NCBI RefSeq assembly: GCF_006716485.1
Contig: NZ_VFPD01000001.1
Coordinates: 2,338,008 to 2,402,007 of the forward strand
DNA: 64,000 nt
Source: Chryseobacterium aquifrigidense
GTDB taxonomy: Bacteria > Bacteroidota > Bacteroidia > Flavobacteriales > Weeksellaceae
Direction of reading: 5' to 3'
Shown: positions 44,601 through 53,975 of the stretch, in pieces
How the letters are laid out: each line of letters opens with the position of its first letter
Position numbering within the stretch: the stretch's first letter is position 1
Notes under the pieces: generated by a model
What the model was told of the DNA's origin: nothing
Databases searched by the model: none
What the model saw: only the letters and a program-made list of their open reading frames with translations
Translations under genes and position numbers: made by a program

Positions 44601-47600
44601 GAAAACCCAGATCGGACATACAAAATGTGCGGCAGGATTAGCAGGATTGATCAAGGCTTCCCTTGCAGTTTATCATGGTGTAAAGCCACCTACTCTTCAC
44701 CTTCAGCAGCCGAATGCTTATTATAACGCAGAAACCAGTCCATTTGCCTTCCATGCAGAAAGTGGATTATGGGCGGAGAAAAACCGTTATGCAGGGATCA
44801 GTGCTTTCGGATTTGGGGGAACAAACTTCCATACAGTAATTGCCAACCATCCTAAGGAGGATAACTCAATCGCCATGCAGTCATGGCCATCAGAACTATT
44901 TGTTTTCCGTGGAGACACTTATGAAGAAGCCAAAGGACAATCAAGCCAGGTAAAAGCTTTATTAGAAATTAACGATGGGATTCCATTAAAAGATATCGCT
45001 TACAGTTTAAGTATCAGTTCAGAAAAGCCAATCCAGTACAGTATTGTTGCAGATACTGCTGAAGACCTGATGATGAAGCTTGAGCTGGTATTGCTGGGGA
45101 TTGAGACAAAAGATACGTTTACCGTGAATAAAAAAGAAGGTAAAGTAGCCTTCACTTTCCCTGGACAAGGCAGCCAGAGAATCAATATGGCCCGTGACTT
45201 ATTTGTAGTTTTCCCGGCTATGCGTAAGATTATTGACGAGTATCCTGAACTTGAAAAAGTAGTTTTCCCATCTAAGACTTTTAACGAAGCTGATTTAAAA
45301 CAACAAAAAGAAACCATTAAAGATACCCGTTTAGCACAACCGCTTTTAGGAATTGTAGACCTTGCATTGGCTAAATTCCTGGAATCATTAGGTATTATTC
45401 CTGATATGCTGGCAGGTCACAGTTATGGTGAAATTCCCGCATTATGTTTTGCAGGTGTATTTGGAGAAGATATGCTGGTTGACTTAAGTGTTCAGAGAGC
45501 GCAGTCTATCTTAGATTCTGTAGAAGGTGGAGATCCGGGTTCAATGCTGGCAGCAAGTGTTACAGCAGAACGTTTACAACCGATCATTGCTAAAGTAGAA
45601 GGATGCTATCCGGTGAACTTTAATGCTCCTACACAATGTGTCATTGCCGGAAGTACAGAAGCGATCAATAAATTGCTGGAAGTTCTTAAACAGGAAGGTA
45701 TTTCTGCTAAAAAGCTTGAAGTTGCCTGTGCGTTCCACAGCCCGTTATTAGCAAAATCCAGGGATTTATATGCTGAAGTATTGAAAAATGTTCCTTTCGG
45801 GGAAATGCAGATTCCTGTTTGGTCCAATACCACAGCAGAAGTATATCCCGCGAATCCGTCAGAAATAAAAGAAAGACTTACTGACCATCTGGTACAGCCT
45901 GTAAGATTTGTAGAACAGCTTCAGGCAATGTATAACGACGGCGCAAGAATATTCATCGAAGTAGGACCAGGAAAAGTTCTTACCGGGCTTACCAAATCCT
46001 GTCTTGAAAAAGATCAGCTGACCTTATATGTTGAAGACAACAGCCGTAATAAATTCAGCCACCTGCTTTGTATGCTGGCACAATATTTAGGAACTGGCCG
46101 AAGCTTTAGTATTGATAAACTTTTTGATGGCCGCAGCGTTAAGGTTATTGATCTTAACCAACCTGAGCTTTACAAGAAAAGCCCTGCCATCTGGCGTGTT
46201 AACGGGCAGACCGCCCACCCAACTCATGGTAATCTGCCATCCAATGGTGCTTTACCACTTATAAACCCTATTCCCATGAACAATTTTACTCATCAACCAC
46301 AGACCTCTGCAACTGAAGCTCAGTCTACTGCTGAACGTATGCTGCAGGAATATTTAAACAGCATGAAATTAATGATACAGGCACAACGCGATGTGATGCT
46401 TTCCTTTATGGGACAGAATCCTCAGGCGTTCCCTGCTCCTGTATACAATTCACCAGTACAGGCTCCGGTTCAACAGCCAATATCTACTATTCCGGTTCAG
46501 CCTGTTCAGCAGGAAAGACCGGTAGCCGTTACAGCTGTAAAACAAGCTCCTTCAAGAGATATCAAATCCTTATTACTGAAGGTGGTAAGTGACAAAACAG
46601 GATATCCTCAGGAAATGCTGGGTATGGAAATGGACCTGGAAGCTGACTTAAGTATTGATTCTATTAAAAGAGTTGAAATCATCGGAACACTTCGTAACGA
46701 ACTGGGAAGTCTGGGTAACGGGAATACCAGCGAAGATACCGTTATGGAACAGTTAGCAGGAATAAAAACCTTAAGCGGTCTTGTTTCGTGGCTTACTGAA
46801 TTCTCAGGAGCTGAAACAACTGCTGCTGAAAAAAACGGATCTGCAGCTGAATCAACAGCTTCAACACCACAAGTTCAAACGGCATTCTCTCTTGAAGATC
46901 TTCAAAATGCTATTCTGAATATTGTAAGTGAAAAAACAGGATATCCAAAAGAAATGCTGGGTCTGGATTTTGATCTGGAAGCAGATTTGAGTATCGACTC
47001 TATTAAACGTATGGAAATCATCGGTGATCTTAAAACTAAGATCGGATTTGGTCAAAACCTTGAGCAAGCGGATGATGTCATGGAAAAACTGGCGGCCATT
47101 AAAACCCTCCGTGGTCTGGCAAGCTGGATCAGCGAAATGAATGGTGAAACCAGCGAAGCTACTCAGGAAACAAAAGAAACCAACACCGCAGAGCCAGCTC
47201 AGAATGTACTTTCACGTCTTCGTTTTGACATCACTCCTACTGATGCTTCTTTAGTACAAAATACAGACGTATTACAGGGAAAACGTTTTGCCATTACACA
47301 GGATGACAACAAACAAACTTCTGCGATCAAAGATGCTCTGGAAAAACATGGAGCTATCGTAGAAATAGTAGATACAGAAAAAGATCTTTCAGACATTGAC
47401 GGATTAATTATGCTGGACCTGTTCTCAGCAACCGATAAACCAAGTATTATTGATCACGTAGATCTGATCAAAAAACTGGATTTTGATAAAGCAAAATGGG
47501 TATACCTGATCTCAGATATTCCAGCTCATATTCAGGAAATTACAGATGCAAGCATATTACGTCACCATCAGGGATATCCGGGGCTTTTCAAAAGTTTAGC

Positions 47601-48630
47601 CAGAGAATTTGACAATACAACCTGCAGACTCATCAGCCTGAGCACCCCTCAGGAAGTAGATCAGATTGCTGAAATCACGTTGAAAGAAATCCTTACCAAC
47701 GATAAACCTGCTGAAGTTATTTATAAAAATGATCAGAGGCATAAGGTAGACATCATCCCTTCCCCATTATCAACGAGCTTACATGAAGCCCATATCCAGT
47801 TAGATCAGAAATCTGTGGTACTGGTACTTGGAGGCGCACAGGGAATTACTGCCGAGTTGGTAAAACATATGTCTCAGGCCTATCCTTGTACTTATATTCT
47901 GGTAGGAAGATCAGCGGACCCAAGAAATGAACTTTCTGCTAAAGACTTTCAAGGCATGAAAACCAAAGAAGAGATCAGAAGTTTCTTAATTAAATCCGGA
48001 CAATTCACTTCTCCGGCAGAAATAGAAAAAGAGACGACAAAGATTTTCAAAAACAATCAGATTCTTCGTACGATCCGTGACATGGAAGAACTTGGAAATA
48101 TCATCATTTACCAATCACTGGATCTTTGTGACGAAGAAGGTTTAAGTAACCTGATCAGCAATATCTATGAAAAATATGACCGTCTTGACGGAGTAATCCA
48201 CGGAGCAGGTCTTTTAGAAGATAAATTATTCAAACAAAAGACGACAAGCTCTTTCGGACGTGTATTTGATACTAAAGTGAAACCACTTCGTGTATTGGCG
48301 GAGCAGCTTCGTACAGACTGCCAGTTTGTAGTATTATTCTCAAGTATTGCTTCTGTATACGGTAACAAAGGTCAGACAGATTATGCGGCTGCCAACAGTG
48401 TACTGGATGATTACGCAAATGCTTTAAATAAAAGATTAAAAGGAAAAGTAATCTCAATCAACTGGGGCCCATGGAAAGGAGCCGGAATGGTTTCTTCCAC
48501 CCTTGAATCAGAATATGAACGCAGAGGAATTTCCATGATTCCATTGGATGAAGGGAAAGAAATCTTCCTTAACGAGATTAAGTACGGAACAGAAAGCCAG
48601 GTGCTGATCATGTCAGGAAATAATTGGTAA
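41608..48630 (+). CDS. Pfa-like type I polyketide/lipid synthase: NPD-NPD-KS-AT-ACP-ACP-KR
   Basis: This 2340-aa synthase would build and reduce an acyl chain. Two nitronate-monooxygenase (PfaD-type enoyl reductase) domains come first. In the first (about 1-265) the catalytic His is replaced in GNEAGGLVG (Leu122); the second (about 285-610) keeps it in GRECGGHVG (His427). The ketosynthase (640-1085) has Cys829 in VDAACASS, His964 in EAHGTGT and His1004 in IGHTKCA. The acyltransferase (about 1180-1480) has Ser1272 in GHSYGE. After a Pro/Gln-rich linker, two ACPs carry DSIKR motifs (Ser1685 and Ser1798), typical of PUFA synthases. The ketoreductase (about 1875-2335) has GGAQGIT (from 2075), Ser2246 and Tyr2259. 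All core catalytic residues are intact except in the first NPD. Confidence 0.88.
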   Translation: MKKLTIIGLTPFEKPDVNLISRLHQAGALPVLSLGNELTKAQEALQQLDQIDVPSYGIYFSNDNFTTLQIPEKVRFAILPFGMPKPHNVPVIYQVTSLEEARQAEQSGAQGIIIKGNEAGGLVGYESTFVLFQRVIKEIQNIPVWVQGGIGLHTAAASKALGATGVVLDSQLALFPESSVPQDLKEVCSKLNGTETKVIANHRVLVRPNSPALPENVTAEDLKQYFAGFDLSTCYIPMGQDISLATDLYEDFKTLKKLIFGFKEAMYGHLKQAKALKVIDKNNSLAQELGLSYPIAQGPMTRVSDVPSFANAVADAGALPFVALSLLKGESAKSLVMDTKKLAGEKTWGVGILGFAPQELRDEQTSYILEAKPPVVLIAGGRPAQAKVFEKAGIKSFLHVPSPALLDIFLKEGAKNFIFEGRECGGHVGPLSSTVLWEKQIERILKEDHPENISVFFAGGIHNAFSTAFVSIMAAPLAARGVKIGVLMGTAYLYTHEAVQTGAIQEEFQAQAMQAKDTVLLETAPGHETRCLNTAFANHFNTEKAKLLAAGMDKKQVWEQLEKLNVGRLRIAAKGIERQGDKLVNIPKDDQLDLGMYMIGQVATMQNRVISLSALHQSVVDNYEHIQDAALPEEPVSTEKPLDIAIVGMECIFPGAKNLDEYWRNIILGKDSVTEVPDERWNKDLYYKPDSNESDVSHSKWGGFIPKIDFDPLAFGIPPQSLAAIEPTQLLTLLVAKRAMEDAGYGEKHINRENISVIIGAEGGNDLANSYSFRGYYKQVFGELHEEVKEAFPHTTEDSFPGILANVIAGRITNRLDLGGRNFTVDAACASSLAAIDLACQELVLGKSDMVLAGGADLHNGINDYLMFSSTHALSRKGRCATFDSEADGIALGEGIAILVLKRYEDAVRDGDRIYSVIKGVGGSSDGKALGLTAPRQIGQVRALERAYSQAGISAASVGLVEAHGTGTVVGDKTELSALTNLFSRSGALPGQTHLGSVKTQIGHTKCAAGLAGLIKASLAVYHGVKPPTLHLQQPNAYYNAETSPFAFHAESGLWAEKNRYAGISAFGFGGTNFHTVIANHPKEDNSIAMQSWPSELFVFRGDTYEEAKGQSSQVKALLEINDGIPLKDIAYSLSISSEKPIQYSIVADTAEDLMMKLELVLLGIETKDTFTVNKKEGKVAFTFPGQGSQRINMARDLFVVFPAMRKIIDEYPELEKVVFPSKTFNEADLKQQKETIKDTRLAQPLLGIVDLALAKFLESLGIIPDMLAGHSYGEIPALCFAGVFGEDMLVDLSVQRAQSILDSVEGGDPGSMLAASVTAERLQPIIAKVEGCYPVNFNAPTQCVIAGSTEAINKLLEVLKQEGISAKKLEVACAFHSPLLAKSRDLYAEVLKNVPFGEMQIPVWSNTTAEVYPANPSEIKERLTDHLVQPVRFVEQLQAMYNDGARIFIEVGPGKVLTGLTKSCLEKDQLTLYVEDNSRNKFSHLLCMLAQYLGTGRSFSIDKLFDGRSVKVIDLNQPELYKKSPAIWRVNGQTAHPTHGNLPSNGALPLINPIPMNNFTHQPQTSATEAQSTAERMLQEYLNSMKLMIQAQRDVMLSFMGQNPQAFPAPVYNSPVQAPVQQPISTIPVQPVQQERPVAVTAVKQAPSRDIKSLLLKVVSDKTGYPQEMLGMEMDLEADLSIDSIKRVEIIGTLRNELGSLGNGNTSEDTVMEQLAGIKTLSGLVSWLTEFSGAETTAAEKNGSAAESTASTPQVQTAFSLEDLQNAILNIVSEKTGYPKEMLGLDFDLEADLSIDSIKRMEIIGDLKTKIGFGQNLEQADDVMEKLAAIKTLRGLASWISEMNGETSEATQETKETNTAEPAQNVLSRLRFDITPTDASLVQNTDVLQGKRFAITQDDNKQTSAIKDALEKHGAIVEIVDTEKDLSDIDGLIMLDLFSATDKPSIIDHVDLIKKLDFDKAKWVYLISDIPAHIQEITDASILRHHQGYPGLFKSLAREFDNTTCRLISLSTPQEVDQIAEITLKEILTNDKPAEVIYKNDQRHKVDIIPSPLSTSLHEAHIQLDQKSVVLVLGGAQGITAELVKHMSQAYPCTYILVGRSADPRNELSAKDFQGMKTKEEIRSFLIKSGQFTSPAEIEKETTKIFKNNQILRTIRDMEELGNIIIYQSLDLCDEEGLSNLISNIYEKYDRLDGVIHGAGLLEDKLFKQKTTSSFGRVFDTKVKPLRVLAEQLRTDCQFVVLFSSIASVYGNKGQTDYAAANSVLDDYANALNKRLKGKVISINWGPWKGAGMVSSTLESEYERRGISMIPLDEGKEIFLNEIKYGTESQVLIMSGNNW

Positions 48631-48649
48631 AACACTGTATAAACTCAAT

Positions 48650-51600
48650 ATGAAAAAAACAGATGTTGCTGTAATTGGCCTATCCTGTGTCTTTCCCGGG
48701 GCACAGGATGCCAACACTTTTTGGCAGAATATTGTCAATAAAGTCGATTCTACCGAGCCGGCTCCGGCTGATCGGATAGATCCTGTTCATTTCAGTGATG
48801 CTACAAGTCCCGTCGACCGTTTTTACTGTCAGCGTGGAGGATTTATCCCTGATTATACATTCGATCCTACAGCATTCGGTATTTTACCACTCGCTGTTGA
48901 AGGAACGGAACCTGACCACTTACTTACCCTTGACCTGGTACAGAAAGCACTGGAAGACGCAGGAATATTTCAGAAGAAAACTTCTCTTGAAAAAACGGGA
49001 ATCATCATCGGTAAAGGAAACTATACCGGTCCGGGAGCTACCCGCGCTATCGAAATTGTAAGAACCGGAGAACAGATTTCCTCGTTACTGCAGGAACTGC
49101 TGCCTCACGTTTCTTCATCCGATATTGAAAAGGTAAAGCATGCTTTTCAGGAACGTAAAGGCCGTTTTGCAGCAGATACCGCTATGGGATTAATTCCTAA
49201 TCTTGTAGCCTCTCTTGTTGCCAACCGTTTCAATCTGGGAGGTGCTGCATTTACAGTAGATGCTGCTTGTGCATCCGCTTTAATCGCTGTAGACCATGCT
49301 GTACAGGAACTTCAGAGAGGTCGTTCTGACATTATGATTGCAGGAGGAGTACACACAGGACAAAATGCTGCTTTCTGGAGTATTTTTGCCCAGCTGGGTG
49401 CGATGTCCCGCCAGCAGCAGATCAAACCCTTCAGTATAGATGCTGATGGATTATTGATTGGTGAAGGTTGTGGCTTTGTTGTGTTAAAACGATTGGAAGA
49501 CGCTGTTCGTGATCAGGATAAAATTTATGCAGTAATCAAAGGTATAGGAGTAAGTAGTGATGGTACCGGAACCAGTGTGATGAGCCCTTCTGTAAAAGGT
49601 CAGTTGAAAGCGTTGGAACAAGCCTGGATCAATGCTGATTTAGATAAAAATAAAGTCGGTTACCTTGAAGCTCACGGCACAGGAACACCGCTTGGAGATA
49701 AAACAGAACTTCAGACCTTAGCTCAGTTCTTCGGCAAAGAAGAAGCTGCAACTGCAGCGGGTATCGGGTCTGTGAAATCCAATATCGGACATGCTATGCC
49801 TGCAGCGGGAATCGCAGGGTTAATTAAAACCTGTCTGGCATTACACCATGACACATTACCTCCAACATTATATTGTGAGAATCCAACTGCAGAGATGCAG
49901 AACACAAGGTTTGAACCGGTACAGGAAGCTAAAAACTGGTCAAAAACAGGACTGCCAAAAGTAGCCGCTGTAAATGCCTTCGGATTTGGAGGAATCAATG
50001 CGCACGTTGTTCTGGAAGGCTATGATATGCCTAAAAAAGATCAGGTGCTGATATTGGCAAGACCTACCCATGAAGAACTGCTTTCAGCATTACAAAATAA
50101 TGAAACAGCCATTGGAGAAGGAGATTTCAGAGTAGCGATCTTCGATCCAACGCCTGCAAGAATAGAAAAAGCGATTAAAATTGTTTCCAAGAATATCATC
50201 TGGAAAAACAAACAGGATATCTGGTACACTTCTACTCCATTATTAAAAGATGGCGGTAAAGTTGCCTTTGTATTTCCTGGCTTAGATGGTCTGGCTAAAG
50301 GTGAGGTAGATACCGTTAGCCGTTATTTTGGATTAACGGCACCGATAGAAACGGAAGGCGAAGGTCTTTTAACCGATGCTTTAAACATTTTCAACAACTG
50401 CAGTATCCTTGACAATTCACTGAAAAAACTGGGAATTATTCCCGATATGAATGCTGGACACAGTTTAGGAGAATGGCTGGCAGGATATTCATCTGAGCTG
50501 GCAGAAGCCAATTCTGTAAAAGCTTTAATTGATGTACTGAATCCGGAAACATTTGAATTAAAAGATTCCAAATTCATTGCTATAGGAGCAGGTATCGATG
50601 CCATAAAACCTTTTATTGATGAAATTTCAAACCTGTATGTATCCAATGACAACTGCCCAAATCAGGTGATTCTTTGCGGAAGCAATGCTGCTTTGGATGA
50701 ATTGGTTCCTTTGTTAAAAGCAAAGCAGATTTTCCATCAGGTATTGCCGTTCCAATCGGGTTTTCACTCTCCTTTTATTGCAGATAAACTGGATGTGATC
50801 CTTGCAGGAATGGAAAAAGCACAGTTTCAGCAGACAAAAATCCCATTGTGGTCTGCCACAACACTAGAACCTTATCCTGCAGATCAGGCTGCGATCAGAA
50901 AACTGAGTGCCGAGCATTTGGTAGAACCCGTTCGTTTCCGTGAACTGACAGATAAATTATACGAAGAAGGCGCAAGAGTCTTCATTCAGGTGGGTACCGG
51001 AGGATTGATCGGATTTATTGATGATACTTTAAAAGGAAAAGCATTCAGTACAATTGCTTCCAGCGTTCCTACCCGTTCTGCATTGGCGCAGTTACAGCGT
51101 GTAGTTGCTTCACTATTCGTAGAAGGTAAAACAATTGCTCTTGACTTTCTGGAGATTCAGAATCACTCGAAAAGAGTATCAGGAAAAGGCATTAAACTGG
51201 AATTAGGCTCACCTATTATCCGTAATTTTAAAGAAGTGAAAGCGTTGGCTCAATCCTTTGATTCGCCAAAACAATATACTACAACAGCTTCAGCTATTGC
51301 GACTAAAAGCGGCCACCCGCTGGTACAGGCATTCCAGGATAACGTTGCAGATATGATCCGGATGCAGGAAGAAGTATTGACTTTATTCCAGAACCGTCCG
51401 GAGATTACAATTCCACGTCCTGCTCAGACTGCTCCTGTAGTACAACAGGCTGCTCCAAAAGCACCGGGAAGTACAAGTTTCTCAAAAGATTTGTATGTAA
51501 CGCTGGAAAGTCATCCTTACCTGATTGATCACAGCTTATTGAGACAACCAAAAGGTTGGGCTCATGTAGCAGATATGGAACCGGTAATTCCGATGACAAT

Positions 51601-52915
51601 GATTTTTGAGCAATTAGCAGAAATTGCAGAAGCAGAAATTCCGGGAACACGGGTTCATAAAATCATGAATGTAAGTGTATTCCAATGGATGAACGTGGCC
51701 AAACCTTTTGAGAAAACCGTAAAAGGAGAATGGCGTTCACCGAATCACGCTTATCTCGACATTGAAAACTTTGCCAACGCAGAAGTAGTTTTAAAATCGG
51801 GTCCTGTTCCAACACCTGCTTTCAATCTTTCCATCGGTACTCTTTTACCCATCGAAAGAACACCTGAAGAAATCTATGACATGCACATGTTCCATGGAGA
51901 AAAATACCAGGGAATTACTGAAATTTCAGCCGTTGGAGATAAAGGAATCATCGGAAAAATAAAAGGAAACGGCGGTAAGGGTTCATTACTTGACAATGCC
52001 GGACAGTTATTCGGGCTTTGGCTGCAGCTTACTTTGGTAAAAGACCGTATTGCATTCCCTGTAAAAATCAGAGATATTGAATTCTTCGGAGATATGCATA
52101 ACCAGGAAGGTATTTTTGAATGCACCTGTATGCTGACCGAGCTTAATGATGAATTTGCCATCGCAGATATCATCCTGAAAAGAGACGGAAAAGTTTGGTG
52201 TGCCATTACGGGCTGGCAGAACAGAAGACTGGAAATTGATGCCGCTTTATGGAATGTTTCCATGTCACCACTTCACAACAGACTTTCGGAAGAGATTGCT
52301 CCTGAAGTATTCTTCTTTCATCAGGCGTATACCAGAGTGGCTTCATGGGATTTCATCCTGAAAAGATACTTTAACCAGACAGAAAAACAGCACCACCAGC
52401 AGTTATTACCCAACAAAAAGAAAAACTGGATGGTAAGCCGTGTGGCCGTGAAAGATGCCGTAAGAAATCTTCTCCGTCAGGAAAAAAATCATGCCTGCTT
52501 CCCGATTACGTTTGAAATCCGTTCCGATGAAGTGGGGAAACCTTACCTCATCAGTGATTTTACAGAAAACATTCATATTTCATTAGCTCATAAAGGGAAA
52601 GAAGCCGTGGGAATTGCGAGGTATGGAAAATCTGTAGGAATCGATATGGAACTGATGGAAGAACGCAGCGCCGGATTCTACGACATGGTATTTACCAACA
52701 ACGAATTAGCATTATTAAAAGACAGAGATCAGGCAGAATGGACCACCCGCTTCTGGGTAGCCAAGGAAGCTTACGGAAAGTTCTTAGGAACAGGACTGAA
52801 AGGGAATCCAAAAGCCTTCGAAGTCGAACAAATAAAAGATGATCATCTCTGGATCAACAACATTGAAATCAAAACTATTAAACATAAAAATTATATTATC
52901 GGATGGACACTGTAA
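48650..52915 (+). CDS. Pfa-like synthase: KS-AT-DH-phosphopantetheinyl transferase
   Basis: This 1421-aa protein starts 19 nt after the first synthase. The ketosynthase (1-465) has Cys207 in VDAACASA, His342 in EAHGTGT and His381 in NIGHAMPAAG. The acyltransferase (about 530-830) has Ser605 in GHSLGE. A dehydratase-like hot-dog domain (about 945-1200) contains His972 in HVADMEPVIP, which lacks the usual Gly of HxxxGxxxxP, and Asp1115/Gln1119 in DNAGQ. The C-terminal domain (about 1215-1421) is an Sfp-type phosphopantetheinyl transferase with GIDMEL (Asp1332, Glu1334) and WVAKEAYGK (Lys1372, Glu1373); it would activate the operon's ACPs. With the first synthase it covers all PfaA-E functions. 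The product is unknown. Confidence 0.87.
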   Translation: MKKTDVAVIGLSCVFPGAQDANTFWQNIVNKVDSTEPAPADRIDPVHFSDATSPVDRFYCQRGGFIPDYTFDPTAFGILPLAVEGTEPDHLLTLDLVQKALEDAGIFQKKTSLEKTGIIIGKGNYTGPGATRAIEIVRTGEQISSLLQELLPHVSSSDIEKVKHAFQERKGRFAADTAMGLIPNLVASLVANRFNLGGAAFTVDAACASALIAVDHAVQELQRGRSDIMIAGGVHTGQNAAFWSIFAQLGAMSRQQQIKPFSIDADGLLIGEGCGFVVLKRLEDAVRDQDKIYAVIKGIGVSSDGTGTSVMSPSVKGQLKALEQAWINADLDKNKVGYLEAHGTGTPLGDKTELQTLAQFFGKEEAATAAGIGSVKSNIGHAMPAAGIAGLIKTCLALHHDTLPPTLYCENPTAEMQNTRFEPVQEAKNWSKTGLPKVAAVNAFGFGGINAHVVLEGYDMPKKDQVLILARPTHEELLSALQNNETAIGEGDFRVAIFDPTPARIEKAIKIVSKNIIWKNKQDIWYTSTPLLKDGGKVAFVFPGLDGLAKGEVDTVSRYFGLTAPIETEGEGLLTDALNIFNNCSILDNSLKKLGIIPDMNAGHSLGEWLAGYSSELAEANSVKALIDVLNPETFELKDSKFIAIGAGIDAIKPFIDEISNLYVSNDNCPNQVILCGSNAALDELVPLLKAKQIFHQVLPFQSGFHSPFIADKLDVILAGMEKAQFQQTKIPLWSATTLEPYPADQAAIRKLSAEHLVEPVRFRELTDKLYEEGARVFIQVGTGGLIGFIDDTLKGKAFSTIASSVPTRSALAQLQRVVASLFVEGKTIALDFLEIQNHSKRVSGKGIKLELGSPIIRNFKEVKALAQSFDSPKQYTTTASAIATKSGHPLVQAFQDNVADMIRMQEEVLTLFQNRPEITIPRPAQTAPVVQQAAPKAPGSTSFSKDLYVTLESHPYLIDHSLLRQPKGWAHVADMEPVIPMTMIFEQLAEIAEAEIPGTRVHKIMNVSVFQWMNVAKPFEKTVKGEWRSPNHAYLDIENFANAEVVLKSGPVPTPAFNLSIGTLLPIERTPEEIYDMHMFHGEKYQGITEISAVGDKGIIGKIKGNGGKGSLLDNAGQLFGLWLQLTLVKDRIAFPVKIRDIEFFGDMHNQEGIFECTCMLTELNDEFAIADIILKRDGKVWCAITGWQNRRLEIDAALWNVSMSPLHNRLSEEIAPEVFFFHQAYTRVASWDFILKRYFNQTEKQHHQQLLPNKKKNWMVSRVAVKDAVRNLLRQEKNHACFPITFEIRSDEVGKPYLISDFTENIHISLAHKGKEAVGIARYGKSVGIDMELMEERSAGFYDMVFTNNELALLKDRDQAEWTTRFWVAKEAYGKFLGTGLKGNPKAFEVEQIKDDHLWINNIEIKTIKHKNYIIGWTL

Positions 52916-53202
52916 ACGCAACATTAAAAATGAACCACGAAGAACTTTTTACTTTATTAAAAGGTTTTATTACTGAAGTGATAGGTGCTGAATTTGTAGA
53001 AGAGATGGACATTACTCCTGAAAGTTCATTCACCAAAGATCTTGAAATGGACAGCATCGAGATTGTTTCTTTCTCTGAAAAGATCAAAGCCCATTTTGGC
53101 GATCAGATCGACTTTACAGGTTGGTTATCTTCTATGGATCTTGACCAGCTGATAAATCTTGACCTTAGTATGATCATCAATTATATCTACGAATGCCAAT
53201 AA
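52903..53202 (+). CDS. Free-standing acyl carrier protein
   Basis: This 99-aa acidic ACP carries the growing or finished acyl chain on a phosphopantetheine arm. The modified residue is Ser51 in LEMDSIE, in the usual helix II position, and the hydrophobic spacing around it is normal. The ATG at 52903 overlaps the end of the preceding synthase by 13 nt; an internal ATG at 52930 would give a 90-aa protein with a more conventional ACP N-terminus (MNHEELFTLLKGFI). The C-terminal 30 residues (WLSSMDLDQLINLDLSMIINYIYE) are longer than in fatty-acid ACPs. It probably hands the chain to the downstream hydrolase or acyltransferases. Confidence 0.88.
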   Translation: MDTVNATLKMNHEELFTLLKGFITEVIGAEFVEEMDITPESSFTKDLEMDSIEIVSFSEKIKAHFGDQIDFTGWLSSMDLDQLINLDLSMIINYIYECQ

Positions 53203-53975
53203 TCACTGTCAATAACAGACAAGTTCATATACAGGAACTCAACAAAGGAGCCGAACAAACCGTGGTACTCATCCACGGTATGTTCAGCAACCTGTCCATT
53301 TATTATTTTAATATTGCCCCTGTGCTGGCCAAGCATTTCCATGTGGTGATGTACGATCTGAAAAGCCACGGTATGAGTGAACGCTTTTTGGATGGGTACG
53401 ACCTTGACAACATGTCATCCGATTTAATAGGTTTAATAGATCATCTTCAACTGGAAAAAGTACACCTTGTAGGCTATAGTTTCGGAGGTCTTATTGCTTT
53501 AAAAACAGCTTTAGAATACCCGGACCGCGTGAATCAGCTCGTGGTAATGGAAGCTCCGGATCCTCAGGATGAAAAAGCGCGTAACATCATTGATGAATAC
53601 AGCAAAGAATTTCTTGAGCATTATGTAGCCAACTTTACAGATACCACCAAAGTACAGATGGGGAAAAGACAGATGGAAAAGAACCACCGTATGTATGAAT
53701 TTCTGTTTAATCAAACCACCATTAAAGCAGATATGATTAAGGAAAAACATTTCCTTGGTGAAGCCCATTTCAATGAATTGACAGCTCCCACTCTATTGCT
53801 TTATGGCGCTGATTCCAACTGCAGACAAACAGGTGAATGGTTGCAATATCAAATCAGCGGATCTGAACTTGAATTAATCCCGGGCGATCACAATATTCCT
53901 ATTCAGGAACCGAATCTGATAGCAGAAACAATCGCTCAATTTTTATCTAAAATTTTAACACAAAACCATGGCTAA
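53193..53975 (+). CDS. Alpha/beta hydrolase, possible chain-releasing thioesterase
   Basis: This is a 260-aa alpha/beta hydrolase. Nucleophile Ser96 is in GYSFGG, the acid is probably the Asp of LLYGADSNC, and His233 is in PGDHNIP. The oxyanion strand is VVLIHGMFSN and a cap region (about 125-190) is present. It overlaps the ACP gene by 10 nt and the glycosyltransferase gene by 8 nt, so it is translationally coupled within the operon. The synthases have no thioesterase domain, so this protein is a good candidate for releasing or editing the acyl chain; that role is inferred from context. Confidence 0.82.
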   Translation: MPIITVNNRQVHIQELNKGAEQTVVLIHGMFSNLSIYYFNIAPVLAKHFHVVMYDLKSHGMSERFLDGYDLDNMSSDLIGLIDHLQLEKVHLVGYSFGGLIALKTALEYPDRVNQLVVMEAPDPQDEKARNIIDEYSKEFLEHYVANFTDTTKVQMGKRQMEKNHRMYEFLFNQTTIKADMIKEKHFLGEAHFNELTAPTLLLYGADSNCRQTGEWLQYQISGSELELIPGDHNIPIQEPNLIAETIAQFLSKILTQNHG

